A stretch of 64,000 nt of DNA. Source: Rhizobiales bacterium Ga0077537 (lineage in GTDB: Bacteria > Pseudomonadota > Alphaproteobacteria > Rhizobiales > Hyphomicrobiaceae). Below are positions 39,019-47,749 of the stretch, one piece after another. The position numbers and the translations under genes are program-made. The first letter of the stretch is position 1. Each line of letters opens with the position of its first letter. Under the pieces are notes generated by a model that made no database searches, had not been told where the DNA came from, and worked only from the letters and a program-made list of their open reading frames with translations. The stretch covers positions 1-64,000 of the forward strand of contig LNEM01000008.1 of NCBI GenBank assembly GCA_001464955.1, written 5' to 3'.

Positions 39019-40524
39019 TCAGATCTTCTGATTGTAGGCTCCGACCTCGGGGCACTCGGAAAGGCGGGCGTCGATATCGGCAAAAATCGCGCGCATGTTC
39101 GCCTCGCTGACCGGGCTCTCGACCACGATCACAAGCTCCGGCTTGTTCGACGACGCCCGGACGAGCCCCCAGGTGCCATCCGCCAGGGTGACGCGCACGC
39201 CGTTGACGGTGACGAGGTCGCGGATCGACTGGCCGGCGATCTTCTCGCCTTTCGCCTCGGCCGCCTTGAACTGCGCGACGATGCGCTCGACGACGCCGTA
39301 CTTCTTCTCGTCGTCGCAGTGCGGCGACATGGTGGGCGACTGCCAGGTCTTCGGGAGATCGCGGCAGAGATCGGCCATGGTGCGGCCGGGGCTTCGATCG
39401 AGCATGTCGCAGACGGCGAGGGCTGCGACGAGGCCGTCGTCATAGCCGCGGCCGAGCGGCGGCTGGAAGAAGAAATGGCCCGACTTCTCGAAGCCGACGA
39501 GCGCCTTCTGCTCGAAAGTGTAGCGCTTCATGTAGGAGTGGCCGGTCTTCCAGTAGAGCGCCTTGGCGCCGTTGGCGATCAGGACCGGGTCGGTGACGAA
39601 GAGCCCCGTCGACTTGACGTCGGCGACGAACGTCGCGCCCGGATGCAGCGCCGAGATATCGCGGGCGAGCATGACGCCGACCTTGTCGGCGAAGATCTCG
39701 TGCCCCTCGTTGTCGACGACGCCGCAGCGGTCGCCGTCACCGTCGAAGCCCAGGCCGACGTCGGCCTTGTGCTCGAGGACTGCTGCGCTGATGGCGTGCA
39801 GCATCTTCATGTCTTCGGGGTTCGGGTTGTAGCGGGGGAACGAGTGATCCAGCGTGCAATCGAGCGGGATCACCTCGCAGCCGATCGCCTCGAGAACCTG
39901 CGGCGCGAAGGCGCCGGCCGTTCCGTTGCCGCAGGCGGCGACCACCTTGAGACGCCGCTTCAGTTTCGGGCGCGCCGAGAGGTCGGCCATGTAGCGTTCT
40001 GGAATATCGGGAACATGAATGTATCGGCCACCGTCCCGGGTTTCGAACGCGCCCGACAACACGATCGACTTCAGCTCGGACATGTCGTCCGGGCCGAACG
40101 TCAACGGACGGGCGAGGCCCATCTTGATGCCGGTCCAGCCGTTGTCGTTGTGGCTCGCGGTGACCATGGCGACGCACGGCACGTCGAGCGCGAACTGCGC
40201 GTAGTAGGCCATCGGCGAGAGCGCGAGCCCGATGTCGTGCACCTCGGCGCCGCCGGCCAGCAGCCCGGTCATCAGGGCCTGCTTGACGGAGGCCGAGTAC
40301 CAGCGAAAGTCGTGGCCGACCACGAAGCGCGGCGCCACGCCACGACGATGCACCAGAGTCGCCAGACCGAGGCCGATGGCGTTGAGGCCCATCAGGTTGA
40401 TCTCGCCCGGGAACAGCCAGCGGGCATCGTATTCGCGAAAGCCCGTCGGCTTGACGAGCGGGAGGCGCTCGAAGTCGGCGGTGTTCGGCTTCAAGTCGGC
40501 GCGTGGCTTGGGCAGCATGAACAT
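39019..40524 (-). CDS. Phosphomannomutase/phosphoglucomutase
   Basis: TASHNDNGWTGIKMG catalytic serine region; GFDGDGDRCGVVD metal loop. Confidence 0.95.
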   Translation of the reverse strand: MFMLPKPRADLKPNTADFERLPLVKPTGFREYDARWLFPGEINLMGLNAIGLGLATLVHRRGVAPRFVVGHDFRWYSASVKQALMTGLLAGGAEVHDIGLALSPMAYYAQFALDVPCVAMVTASHNDNGWTGIKMGLARPLTFGPDDMSELKSIVLSGAFETRDGGRYIHVPDIPERYMADLSARPKLKRRLKVVAACGNGTAGAFAPQVLEAIGCEVIPLDCTLDHSFPRYNPNPEDMKMLHAISAAVLEHKADVGLGFDGDGDRCGVVDNEGHEIFADKVGVMLARDISALHPGATFVADVKSTGLFVTDPVLIANGAKALYWKTGHSYMKRYTFEQKALVGFEKSGHFFFQPPLGRGYDDGLVAALAVCDMLDRSPGRTMADLCRDLPKTWQSPTMSPHCDDEKKYGVVERIVAQFKAAEAKGEKIAGQSIRDLVTVNGVRVTLADGTWGLVRASSNKPELVIVVESPVSEANMRAIFADIDARLSECPEVGAYNQKI

Positions 40525-40647
40525 CCCCGTGGGTCGGTCGGATCTGGCCCGATCGCTATCGCAAATCGTGGATCGGGTCGAGCGATCTGCGTTGACATGG
40601 CTTCCGGGCGAGAGTTCGGCCGATTGGCGGCGGCGGCGCAGAAACGC

Positions 40648-41301
40648 CTATTGCTCGAGGACGAGGCGCCCGCCGGTCATTTCCATCCGGAGCTTGCCGA
40701 GGAACGACATCCCGAGGAGCGTGGTCCCGAGGCGGCCCGGCTGACTGACGGCCGCCTCGACATTGCGCACGCTGACGTTGCCGATGCGGACCTCGTCGAG
40801 GACGACGCGGGCGAAACGGGCCTGCCCGTTGGCGGTGTTGGAGACGTAGCGGAAATCCTCGGGGCGGACGCTGAAGCCGATGGAGGTCGCGTCCTCGTAG
40901 CTCAGGGCGACCAGCGTGGCGCCGGTATCGACGAGGACGGAGATCGTGCGTCCGTTGACAGCGGCATCGGCGTGGAAGTGGCCGCCGGAGCCGCGGTAGA
41001 GCTCGACCGAGGTCTTGAAGAGGGGATCCTCCGGACGATTCGCGCTGCGTCTGCCAGCCGGCTGGCGCTGCAACCGGCGCTGCTCCAGCGCGGCTTCCCG
41101 TTGCTGGTCCTCGATGGCGGCGCGTTCGCGCTCGTAGGCGTCGCTATCGCGTGCCACGACCCCGAAATCCTCGGGTGACAGACGCAGCCCCAGCTCCGTC
41201 CGGATGGCGTCCTGATTGACGAGCACCACGGCGATCACGCCGAGCCCGATCACCCAGCTGCCGGCCGATTTCAGAAGATTCTGGACGCCTGACGACATCA
41301 T
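40648..41301 (-). CDS. Clan AA (retropepsin-like) aspartic protease, TIGR02281-type
   Basis: HADAAVNGRTISVLVDTGATLVALSYEDA; LLGMSFLGKLRMEMTGGRLVLEQ. Confidence 0.88.
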   Translation of the reverse strand: MMSSGVQNLLKSAGSWVIGLGVIAVVLVNQDAIRTELGLRLSPEDFGVVARDSDAYERERAAIEDQQREAALEQRRLQRQPAGRRSANRPEDPLFKTSVELYRGSGGHFHADAAVNGRTISVLVDTGATLVALSYEDATSIGFSVRPEDFRYVSNTANGQARFARVVLDEVRIGNVSVRNVEAAVSQPGRLGTTLLGMSFLGKLRMEMTGGRLVLEQ

Positions 41302-41345
41302 CGCACCGACCTATCGTACCCAGGCCGGTCACGGGCAAAGCGTTC

Positions 41346-42086
41346 TCAGTTCCGGAACGTGAGGAACTCGCCGGCGAATTCATAAGACCGCAACCGGCTT
41401 AAGAAACTCATACCCAGGAGGCTCTCCTTGAGGACGCCGGGCTGGGCGACCAGGGCATCCACGTTGCGGAGCACGATGTTGCCGATGGCGACCTCGCTCA
41501 GCTTGGCGTGGGCGGCATAGGCCAGGCCGTTCGCCGTCTGGACGGGCACGGAATACTTCAGGCGCTTGAGGTCGACACCAAGGAGTTTGGCGTCCTGCTG
41601 GCGGAGAACGATGGTCGAGGCGCCGGTATCGACCAGCATGGGCACCGCGGCGCCGTCGATGCTGACACGGGCCACGAAATGGCCATCGCCGCGCTTGCGA
41701 ATGCGGACGGCCCGCTCGCCGGTCTGGCGCTGTTCGACGCCGAGGGAGGTTCCGGGCGGCGACAGCTCGCCCGCGATGCGGAAGGCGATCTGGCCGAGTT
41801 CCTCGCGATAGCTGTAACCGGCGACCAGAATGAGCCCGATCGCGGACCACGAGACGACGTCGCGAATCGCGCCGCCCACCCGGCCGCGGTAGGCGCCGAA
41901 AAGGGACGGCACAACGATGACGAGAAGCGCCAGGGCGGCCAGAAGCGCCGCCAGCTCGTGCATGTCGCCCCTCGCGAGGCCGTCGGGACCTGCGACCCAA
42001 TTGGACAACAGCGCCCATTCCGGACCGGACAGGAGGTAGGCGGCCACGCCACCCACGACGATCAACCCCAGCAACAGGCGCATCAT
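41346..42086 (-). CDS. Clan AA (retropepsin-like) aspartic protease, TIGR02281-type
   Basis: VARVSIDGAAVPMLVDTGASTIVLRQQDAKLLG; LLGMSFLSRLRSYEFAGEFLTFRN; N-terminal TM helices. Confidence 0.88.
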   Translation of the reverse strand: MMRLLLGLIVVGGVAAYLLSGPEWALLSNWVAGPDGLARGDMHELAALLAALALLVIVVPSLFGAYRGRVGGAIRDVVSWSAIGLILVAGYSYREELGQIAFRIAGELSPPGTSLGVEQRQTGERAVRIRKRGDGHFVARVSIDGAAVPMLVDTGASTIVLRQQDAKLLGVDLKRLKYSVPVQTANGLAYAAHAKLSEVAIGNIVLRNVDALVAQPGVLKESLLGMSFLSRLRSYEFAGEFLTFRN

Positions 42087-42265
42087 CCTATGCTCCTCTC
42101 CCGGCGCATCCGGCGGGACGGCAACGCATCCATGATCTGACGGCGCGCTTCGGGAACCAGACGGATCCAGCCGGCGATTTCGTCACGGCTTCGCAGGCAG
42201 CCGGTGCAGAGCCCGGAGCGCTCGTCGATGACGCAAATGCCGACACAGGGCGTTTCAATGCCCAT
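42083..42265 (-). CDS. DUF1289 family protein
   Basis: MGIETPCVGICVIDERSGLCTGCLRSRDEIAGW. Confidence 0.88.
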   Translation of the reverse strand: MGIETPCVGICVIDERSGLCTGCLRSRDEIAGWIRLVPEARRQIMDALPSRRMRRERSIG

Positions 42266-42458
42266 TCCTCGCCCTTCCTGTCGTCGTCGCGGGCTTTTGG
42301 CCCCGACGGGACGACGCGCTTTCGCGAACCACCATGCACCTATCGCGCCAACCGAGCAGTAAACGCGGCATGGGAGCATAATTTAGGCGCTCGCCCGCCG
42401 TTCAACAATCGTTGCAGGTGAAAGGCTCGCAAGGTGCGCTGCAGCTGGCGCAACGGTC

Positions 42459-44150
42459 CTACCCGGCGCGGGTGCGGAGGCGGGGCTTGCGGCGCCAGCT
42501 TTCGGCCTGATCGCGGGGGCGCGGCGACAGCGGGGGGACGCCGCGATGGCGCTCCTGACCGAGGGGCTGGAGGGGCGGCAACGGCTCGAGGACGCGAGTC
42601 TGGGGCAGTATCACGCGCACCTCTGTGCCTTTGCGCAACTCCGATTCCAGTTCGAAGACGCCGTTGTGTAGCTCGACGAGGCTCTGGACGATGGGCAGGC
42701 CCAGTCCGGTGCCCCCTTCGGCCGTCTCGTGGGCCAGCGAGCCCTGCCCGAACGCCTGGAGGACCTTCGGGATCTCGTCCTTCGGGATGCCGGGGCCGGT
42801 GTCACGGATGGACATCATCTGGCCGCCGCCGGGGGTGGACGTGAGCCGGATCGTGATGGTGCCGCCCTTCGGCGTGAATTTGAGCGCGTTGGAGAGCAGA
42901 TTGAGGCAGATCTGGCGGATCGCGCGCTCGTCGACCCAGATCATCGGCAAGCCATCCTCGGCCTCGAGAACGAGCTTGAGACCCTTGCTCTCGGCGCGCA
43001 ATTTCAGGAGGCGATGGCAGTCCTCCACGATGTCGAGCAACCGGGCGGGCTCCTCGTGCAGCTCGTAGCGGCCGGCCTCGATCCGCGACAGGTCGAGGAT
43101 CTCGTTGATCAGGTGCAGCAGGTGGCGGCCGCTGTCGTGGATGTTGGTTGCATAGTCCTTGTAGGTGTCGTTCTGCATCGGGCCGAGGATCTCGGCCTTC
43201 ATGACCTCGGAGAAGCCGAGAATGGCATTGAGGGGTGTGCGCAGCTCGTGGCTCATGGTGGCGAGGAAGCGCGACTTGGCGACGTTGGCCGCCTCGGCTC
43301 TCCGACGGCCTTCGTCGGATATCGCCTTTTCCTTCTCGAGTTCACCGATGAGGGCGTCCTTCTCGGCCCGGAACTCGAGCATCGCAACGGCCGTGCCGTT
43401 GAGCCCCCTCGCGAGGAACAGGAAGTAGACGTGGACGCCGATCGCCATGGAGGCCATCGCCCAATAGAACGGGTGGCCCAGCAGCATCAGGCGCACGACG
43501 ACCGCGATCGTCATCGGAATTGTGCCGACGTAGAGGATCGGCATCACCGTCGAAGCGAAGGTCATGCGGATCGCGAGCACGACGATCAGCGACGCGAAGA
43601 TGAACACATGGCTGGCCGGGTCCGTCGTGCCCCGGCCGACGAGGGCGAAGCCGGCCCACACCAGTCCGCCGACCAGTTCCGCCATGACCAGCCGGCGGGT
43701 CCAGACGTCGACGTCGATCTCCGCCCGAGGGGTCGCGAGGAACCTGCGGCAGACCTCGAGCAGCGCCACCTTGGCAAAGATCACGAGCAGCAGCCAGGCG
43801 ATGGCCTCCGTGATCGGAGCCCAGAACATGGACGCAAGGCAGAAGATGACGGCCAGGAGCTGAATGGTCGCGATGGCGCCGAGTTCGTTGCGCACGAACA
43901 TCGACAACAGCTCGTACTGGAACTCGGGCTTGACGTCGGAGCGCTGGTTGAGCCGTTCGCGCGCCTCGCGCACCGGGTCGTGCTGGGTCGTCGGGCCAGA
44001 AGGGCTCCGGGATTGCGTCCGACCACCGGGTGGCGACGTTATGAAGACTGCCGGCTTCAAAGCGAGACCAACCCCAACGGCTCCCGGGCGCAGCGACCCG
44101 CCTGCTCCCAAGGCCCCGCCGGCCTTATCAGGAACTGCCGCCACCGCCAC
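42459..44150 (-). CDS. Membrane sensor histidine kinase
   Basis: SRFLATMSHELRTPLNAILGFSEVMKAE H-box; RDTGPGIPKDEIPKVLQAFGQG; N-terminal TM region; exact start uncertain. Confidence 0.92.
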   Translation of the reverse strand: MAVAAVPDKAGGALGAGGSLRPGAVGVGLALKPAVFITSPPGGRTQSRSPSGPTTQHDPVREARERLNQRSDVKPEFQYELLSMFVRNELGAIATIQLLAVIFCLASMFWAPITEAIAWLLLVIFAKVALLEVCRRFLATPRAEIDVDVWTRRLVMAELVGGLVWAGFALVGRGTTDPASHVFIFASLIVVLAIRMTFASTVMPILYVGTIPMTIAVVVRLMLLGHPFYWAMASMAIGVHVYFLFLARGLNGTAVAMLEFRAEKDALIGELEKEKAISDEGRRRAEAANVAKSRFLATMSHELRTPLNAILGFSEVMKAEILGPMQNDTYKDYATNIHDSGRHLLHLINEILDLSRIEAGRYELHEEPARLLDIVEDCHRLLKLRAESKGLKLVLEAEDGLPMIWVDERAIRQICLNLLSNALKFTPKGGTITIRLTSTPGGGQMMSIRDTGPGIPKDEIPKVLQAFGQGSLAHETAEGGTGLGLPIVQSLVELHNGVFELESELRKGTEVRVILPQTRVLEPLPPLQPLGQERHRGVPPLSPRPRDQAESWRRKPRLRTRAG

Positions 44151-44294
44151 GACGCCCCTAATTTGCTGAGAACTCGCTAATTTGACGTTATCGACCCGGC
44201 CCGAAGCGAGCCAACTTGCACCGGCGGTGGCTATTATCTAGCGTTGGGCCAAGGCACGACGCCCCTTGCAGCCGACCATGAGAGAGGCCCGCCC

Positions 44295-44906
44295 GTGAAG
44301 ATCATCGAAACGAAGTTGGCCCCCAATCCCCGGCGCGTGCGCATCTTTCTGGCCGAAAAGGGCATCCAGGTGCCCTTCGAGGAGGTCGACCTGATGAAGG
44401 GCGCTCTCAAGACGGCCGAGATGACGCAGCTCAATCCGGCGCAGCGCGTTCCCATCCTCGTCCTCGACGACGGCACGGCGATCTCGGAAACCATGGCCAT
44501 CTGCCGGTACTTCGAGGAGACCAAGCCCGAGCCGGCGCTCTTTGGTCACTCGGCGATCGGCAAGGCGAACGTCGAGATGTGGAACCGACGGATGGAACTC
44601 GGGCTCCTGACGCAGGTCTCGCAGGCGTTCCGGCACCTCCATCCCGCGATGGCCCACCTCGAAGTGCCGCAGGTCAAGGACTGGGGTGAGGCGAACAAGC
44701 AGAAGGCGATGGATTCGCTCGCCATGCTCGACCGGGGTCTTGCCGGAAATGCGTTCGTCGCGGGCGACGCCTACACCGTGGCCGACATCACCGCCATGGT
44801 CGCCATCGACTTCATGAAGCCCGCGCGTCTCGCCGTGCCGGACGACATGGGCAACGTCAAACGCTGGTATGCCGCCGTCTCGGCGCGGCCGAGCGCCAAG
44901 GCCTGA
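44295..44906 (+). CDS. Glutathione S-transferase family protein
   Basis: MKIIETKLAPNPRRVRIFLAEKGI (GTG start), LNPAQRVPILVLDDGTAISETMAICRYFEE. Confidence 0.92.
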   Translation: MKIIETKLAPNPRRVRIFLAEKGIQVPFEEVDLMKGALKTAEMTQLNPAQRVPILVLDDGTAISETMAICRYFEETKPEPALFGHSAIGKANVEMWNRRMELGLLTQVSQAFRHLHPAMAHLEVPQVKDWGEANKQKAMDSLAMLDRGLAGNAFVAGDAYTVADITAMVAIDFMKPARLAVPDDMGNVKRWYAAVSARPSAKA

Positions 44907-44958
44907 GCTTCGTCCCGCCGGGCGTGAGGGCCGGGGACGGCCCAAGGGAGCAACGGTC

Positions 44959-45702
44959 ATGAAACTGACAGTGGTCGGCTGCGGCGATGCGTTCGGCTCG
45001 GGCGGCCGCCTGCAGACCTGCTATCATGTGGAGAGCGGCGGGCATCAGTTGCTCCTCGACTGCGGGGCGACCGCGATCATCGGCCTCAATCGCGCCGGCA
45101 TCGATCCGAACGGGATCGGGACCATCGTCATCTCGCATCTGCATGGCGATCATTTCGCCGGGCTCGTTTGGTGGCTCCTCCATGCGCAGCACGTGGCCAA
45201 GCGAACCGTACCGTTGACGGTGGCCGGGCCACCGGGGATAGAGGCGCGCTTCGCAGCCGCCGCCGAGGCCCTCTTTCCAGGCTCGACCAAGGTTGCACGC
45301 CGCTTCGACCTCTCCTTCGTGGAGATGGGGCCGGACGCGCCGACCCAGATCGCGGCCGGGCTCGTGCGGAGCTACGTGGTCAGCCATCCATCCGGCGCAC
45401 CATCGCATGCGCTCCGGCTGGAGACCGGGAGCAGGACACTCGCGTTCAGTGGCGATACCGAGTGGGTCGAGGCGCTGGTCGCCTGCGGGGCGGGCGCCGA
45501 CCTCTTCATCATGGAGTGCTACGCGTTCGGCGGCTCCGTTCGCTACCACATGAGCTGGGAGGTCATCTCCCAGCATCTGCCCCGGATCGGCGCAAGGCAG
45601 GTTCTCCTCACGCACATGAACGCCGACATGCTGGCGCAGCGCCACCAAGTCACCGGCGACGGCATCCTGCTCGCCGACGACGGGCTCGTCATCGAGATCT
45701 GA
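44959..45702 (+). CDS. Metallo-beta-lactamase fold hydrolase
   Basis: VIISHLHGDHFAGL; LAFSGDTEW; VLLTHMNADM. Confidence 0.9.
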   Translation: MKLTVVGCGDAFGSGGRLQTCYHVESGGHQLLLDCGATAIIGLNRAGIDPNGIGTIVISHLHGDHFAGLVWWLLHAQHVAKRTVPLTVAGPPGIEARFAAAAEALFPGSTKVARRFDLSFVEMGPDAPTQIAAGLVRSYVVSHPSGAPSHALRLETGSRTLAFSGDTEWVEALVACGAGADLFIMECYAFGGSVRYHMSWEVISQHLPRIGARQVLLTHMNADMLAQRHQVTGDGILLADDGLVIEI

Positions 45703-45727
45703 CCTCGCCTGGGAGCATTCGGGGGCC

Positions 45728-46402
45728 GTGACCTCGCGACGAAGTTCAGCGGACGCTACGAAAGAGGCTGGCAAGCCGCTGGCCCCGTCCGGGTCGCTGG
45801 CGTCACTGGTGCGCGATGTCCGGGCCTGCCGGCGCTGCGTCGAGGCGCCCGACGGGGCTCCCCTTCCGCATGCGCCGCGGCCAGTTCTCCGGGTGAGCCC
45901 GACGGCGCGGATCGCCGTCTGCGGTCAGGCGCCCGGCACGCGCGTGCATCAGTCGGGGGTGCCGTTCACCGATCCGTCAGGCGATCGGCTGCGCGAGTGG
46001 ATGGGTGTCGACCTCGCCGAGTTCTACGATGACAGCCGGATCGCCATCGTCCCGATGGGCTTCTGCTTTCCCGGGCTCGACGTGAAGGGCGGCGACCTGC
46101 CGCCTCGCCGGGAGTGCGCGCCGCTGTGGCGCGGGAAGGTGTTGGCGCTGCTTCCCCGGCTCGAGCTGATCCTGCTCGTCGGGCAATATGCGCATCGCTG
46201 GCACCTGCCCCGGATGGCGCGTGCGGGGGTCGGCCGGGTCGTCCGCGAGCACCGGCCCGAGGCGGCCCCCGACACAGGACCACGCCTCTTTCCGCTGCCG
46301 CACCCCTCGTGGCGCAACAACGCCTGGATCGGCGCCAATCCGTGGTTCGAGACGGACGTCCTGCCGCGCCTGCGGATCGAGGTGCGGGGTCTCATGGATT
46401 GA
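45728..46402 (+). CDS. Uracil-DNA glycosylase family protein
   Basis: RIAVCGQAPGTRVHQSGVPFTDPSGDRLREWMGV; LLVGQYAHRWHL; PLPHPSWRNNAWIGANPWFE. Confidence 0.9.
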   Translation: MTSRRSSADATKEAGKPLAPSGSLASLVRDVRACRRCVEAPDGAPLPHAPRPVLRVSPTARIAVCGQAPGTRVHQSGVPFTDPSGDRLREWMGVDLAEFYDDSRIAIVPMGFCFPGLDVKGGDLPPRRECAPLWRGKVLALLPRLELILLVGQYAHRWHLPRMARAGVGRVVREHRPEAAPDTGPRLFPLPHPSWRNNAWIGANPWFETDVLPRLRIEVRGLMD

Positions 46403-46458
46403 GCTGGCCATCGGTCTCTTTACAAGGCCCCGCCTTACGGCTTAAGCCCGTGCGTAAC

Positions 46459-46533
46459 GGGCGGTTAGCTCAGTGGTAGAGCGCCTCGCTTACACCGAGG
46501 ATGTCGGGAGTTCGACCCTCTCACCGCCCACCA
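46459..46533 (+). tRNA. tRNA-Val (TAC)
   Basis: GGGCGGTTAGCTCAGTGGTAGAGCGCCTCGCTTACACCGAGGATGTCGGGAGTTCGACCCTCTCACCGCCCACCA; encoded CCA. Confidence 0.96.
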
Positions 46534-46681
46534 TGGGTCCGTTGCATGCGACGCGCCCCGCCGGACTGTTCCAGCATTGCGGCCCTCGCCGCGCGGGTGA
46601 CTTTCGGCCGCCGGCTCGCTATGCATCGGCTGATCTCACTCCGCGAAAAGCGGACTTCCGAGCCCCGAGGAGCCCGACCCC

Positions 46682-47464
46682 ATGCGCATCCTGGTCACCA
46701 ACGACGACGGCATCGATGCTCCGGGCCTGCACGCGCTGCGGCAGATCGCGGAGGACCTCGCGGGACCCAACGGCGAGGTCTGGGTGTCGGCGCCGGAGAC
46801 GAACCAGTCGGGCGCCGGGCATTCGCTCTCCCTCAACGAGCCGCTGCGCATGCGGGAAGTCGCCGAGCGCGTCTACGCGGTGCGCGGCACGCCGACCGAC
46901 AGCGTCATCATGGGGGCCCGGCACGTCCTGAAGGATCGCCGGCCCGATCTCGTCATCTCAGGGATCAACCGGGGCGCCAACCTGGCCGAGGACGTCACCT
47001 ATTCGGGGACGATCGCCGGGGCGCTCGAAGGGACCCAGCTCGGCATTCCCTCGATCGCGCTGTCGCAGGCCTACAGCTATGCCGCCGGCGACCATCCGCA
47101 CTGGGAAACGCCGATCGCTCTGGCGCCCAACCTCATCCGATCGCTGCTCGCCGAGCCGTGGCCGGCCCAGGTGCTCATGAACATCAATTTCCCGGACCGG
47201 AAGCCCGACGAGATCGAGGGCGTGATGGTGACGTCGCAGGGCCGGCGCGACCAGCAGAACCTCGGCGTCGAGGAACGCCGCGACACGTGGGGCAACGCCT
47301 ACTACTGGCTCGGCTATACGATCCGGCGGTCCAATCCCGACAAGGGGACGGATCTGTGGGCCATCTACAATGGCTTCGTGTCGGTGACGCCGTTGTCCAT
47401 GAACCTGACCGAGCGCACCATGATGGCACGCCTCCGGGACAAGCTCGAGCGGACCACCGGCTGA
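46682..47464 (+). CDS. surE: 5'/3'-nucleotidase SurE
   Basis: MRILVTNDDGIDAPGLHALR; APETNQSGAGHSLSL; ISGINRGANLAEDVTYSGTIAGALEG. Confidence 0.97.
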   Translation: MRILVTNDDGIDAPGLHALRQIAEDLAGPNGEVWVSAPETNQSGAGHSLSLNEPLRMREVAERVYAVRGTPTDSVIMGARHVLKDRRPDLVISGINRGANLAEDVTYSGTIAGALEGTQLGIPSIALSQAYSYAAGDHPHWETPIALAPNLIRSLLAEPWPAQVLMNINFPDRKPDEIEGVMVTSQGRRDQQNLGVEERRDTWGNAYYWLGYTIRRSNPDKGTDLWAIYNGFVSVTPLSMNLTERTMMARLRDKLERTTG

Positions 47465-47498
47465 CGTCCGGCATCTGACGAGTTGCCGCGACATCCAG

Positions 47499-47660
47499 TC
47501 ATCTGGCGTTCAGAATTCCGCCGCAGGAGCGACAGAAACCAGCCCTGCTGAACACATAATCCTGGTGCATACGATAAGTGCGCAGGGCGGCGCCCGCCGT
47601 CGCGTCCGGATCCGTATGCTTTGCCAGTTGCACGACATCCGATGGACACGCCCCGCGCAA
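47499..47660 (-). CDS. Candidate 53-aa small protein
   Basis: Frame below the 60-aa cutoff of the track: (TTG start) MRGACPSDVVQLAKHTDPDATAGAALRTYRMHQDYVFSRAGFCRSCGGILNAR. Confidence 0.3.
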   Translation of the reverse strand: MRGACPSDVVQLAKHTDPDATAGAALRTYRMHQDYVFSRAGFCRSCGGILNAR

Positions 47661-47749
47661 GGACCAGACGCTGCACAGGGGGCCCGCCGAAGCCTTAACG
47701 GCTCGTTAACCCATTCACGGTTAACTGATGGTGGGTAAGAGGTGTAAAA

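Noticed and set aside
38992-41178. 728-aa plus-strand ORF
   Set aside because: Antisense to phosphomannomutase and aspartic protease; no recognisable motifs, biased composition.
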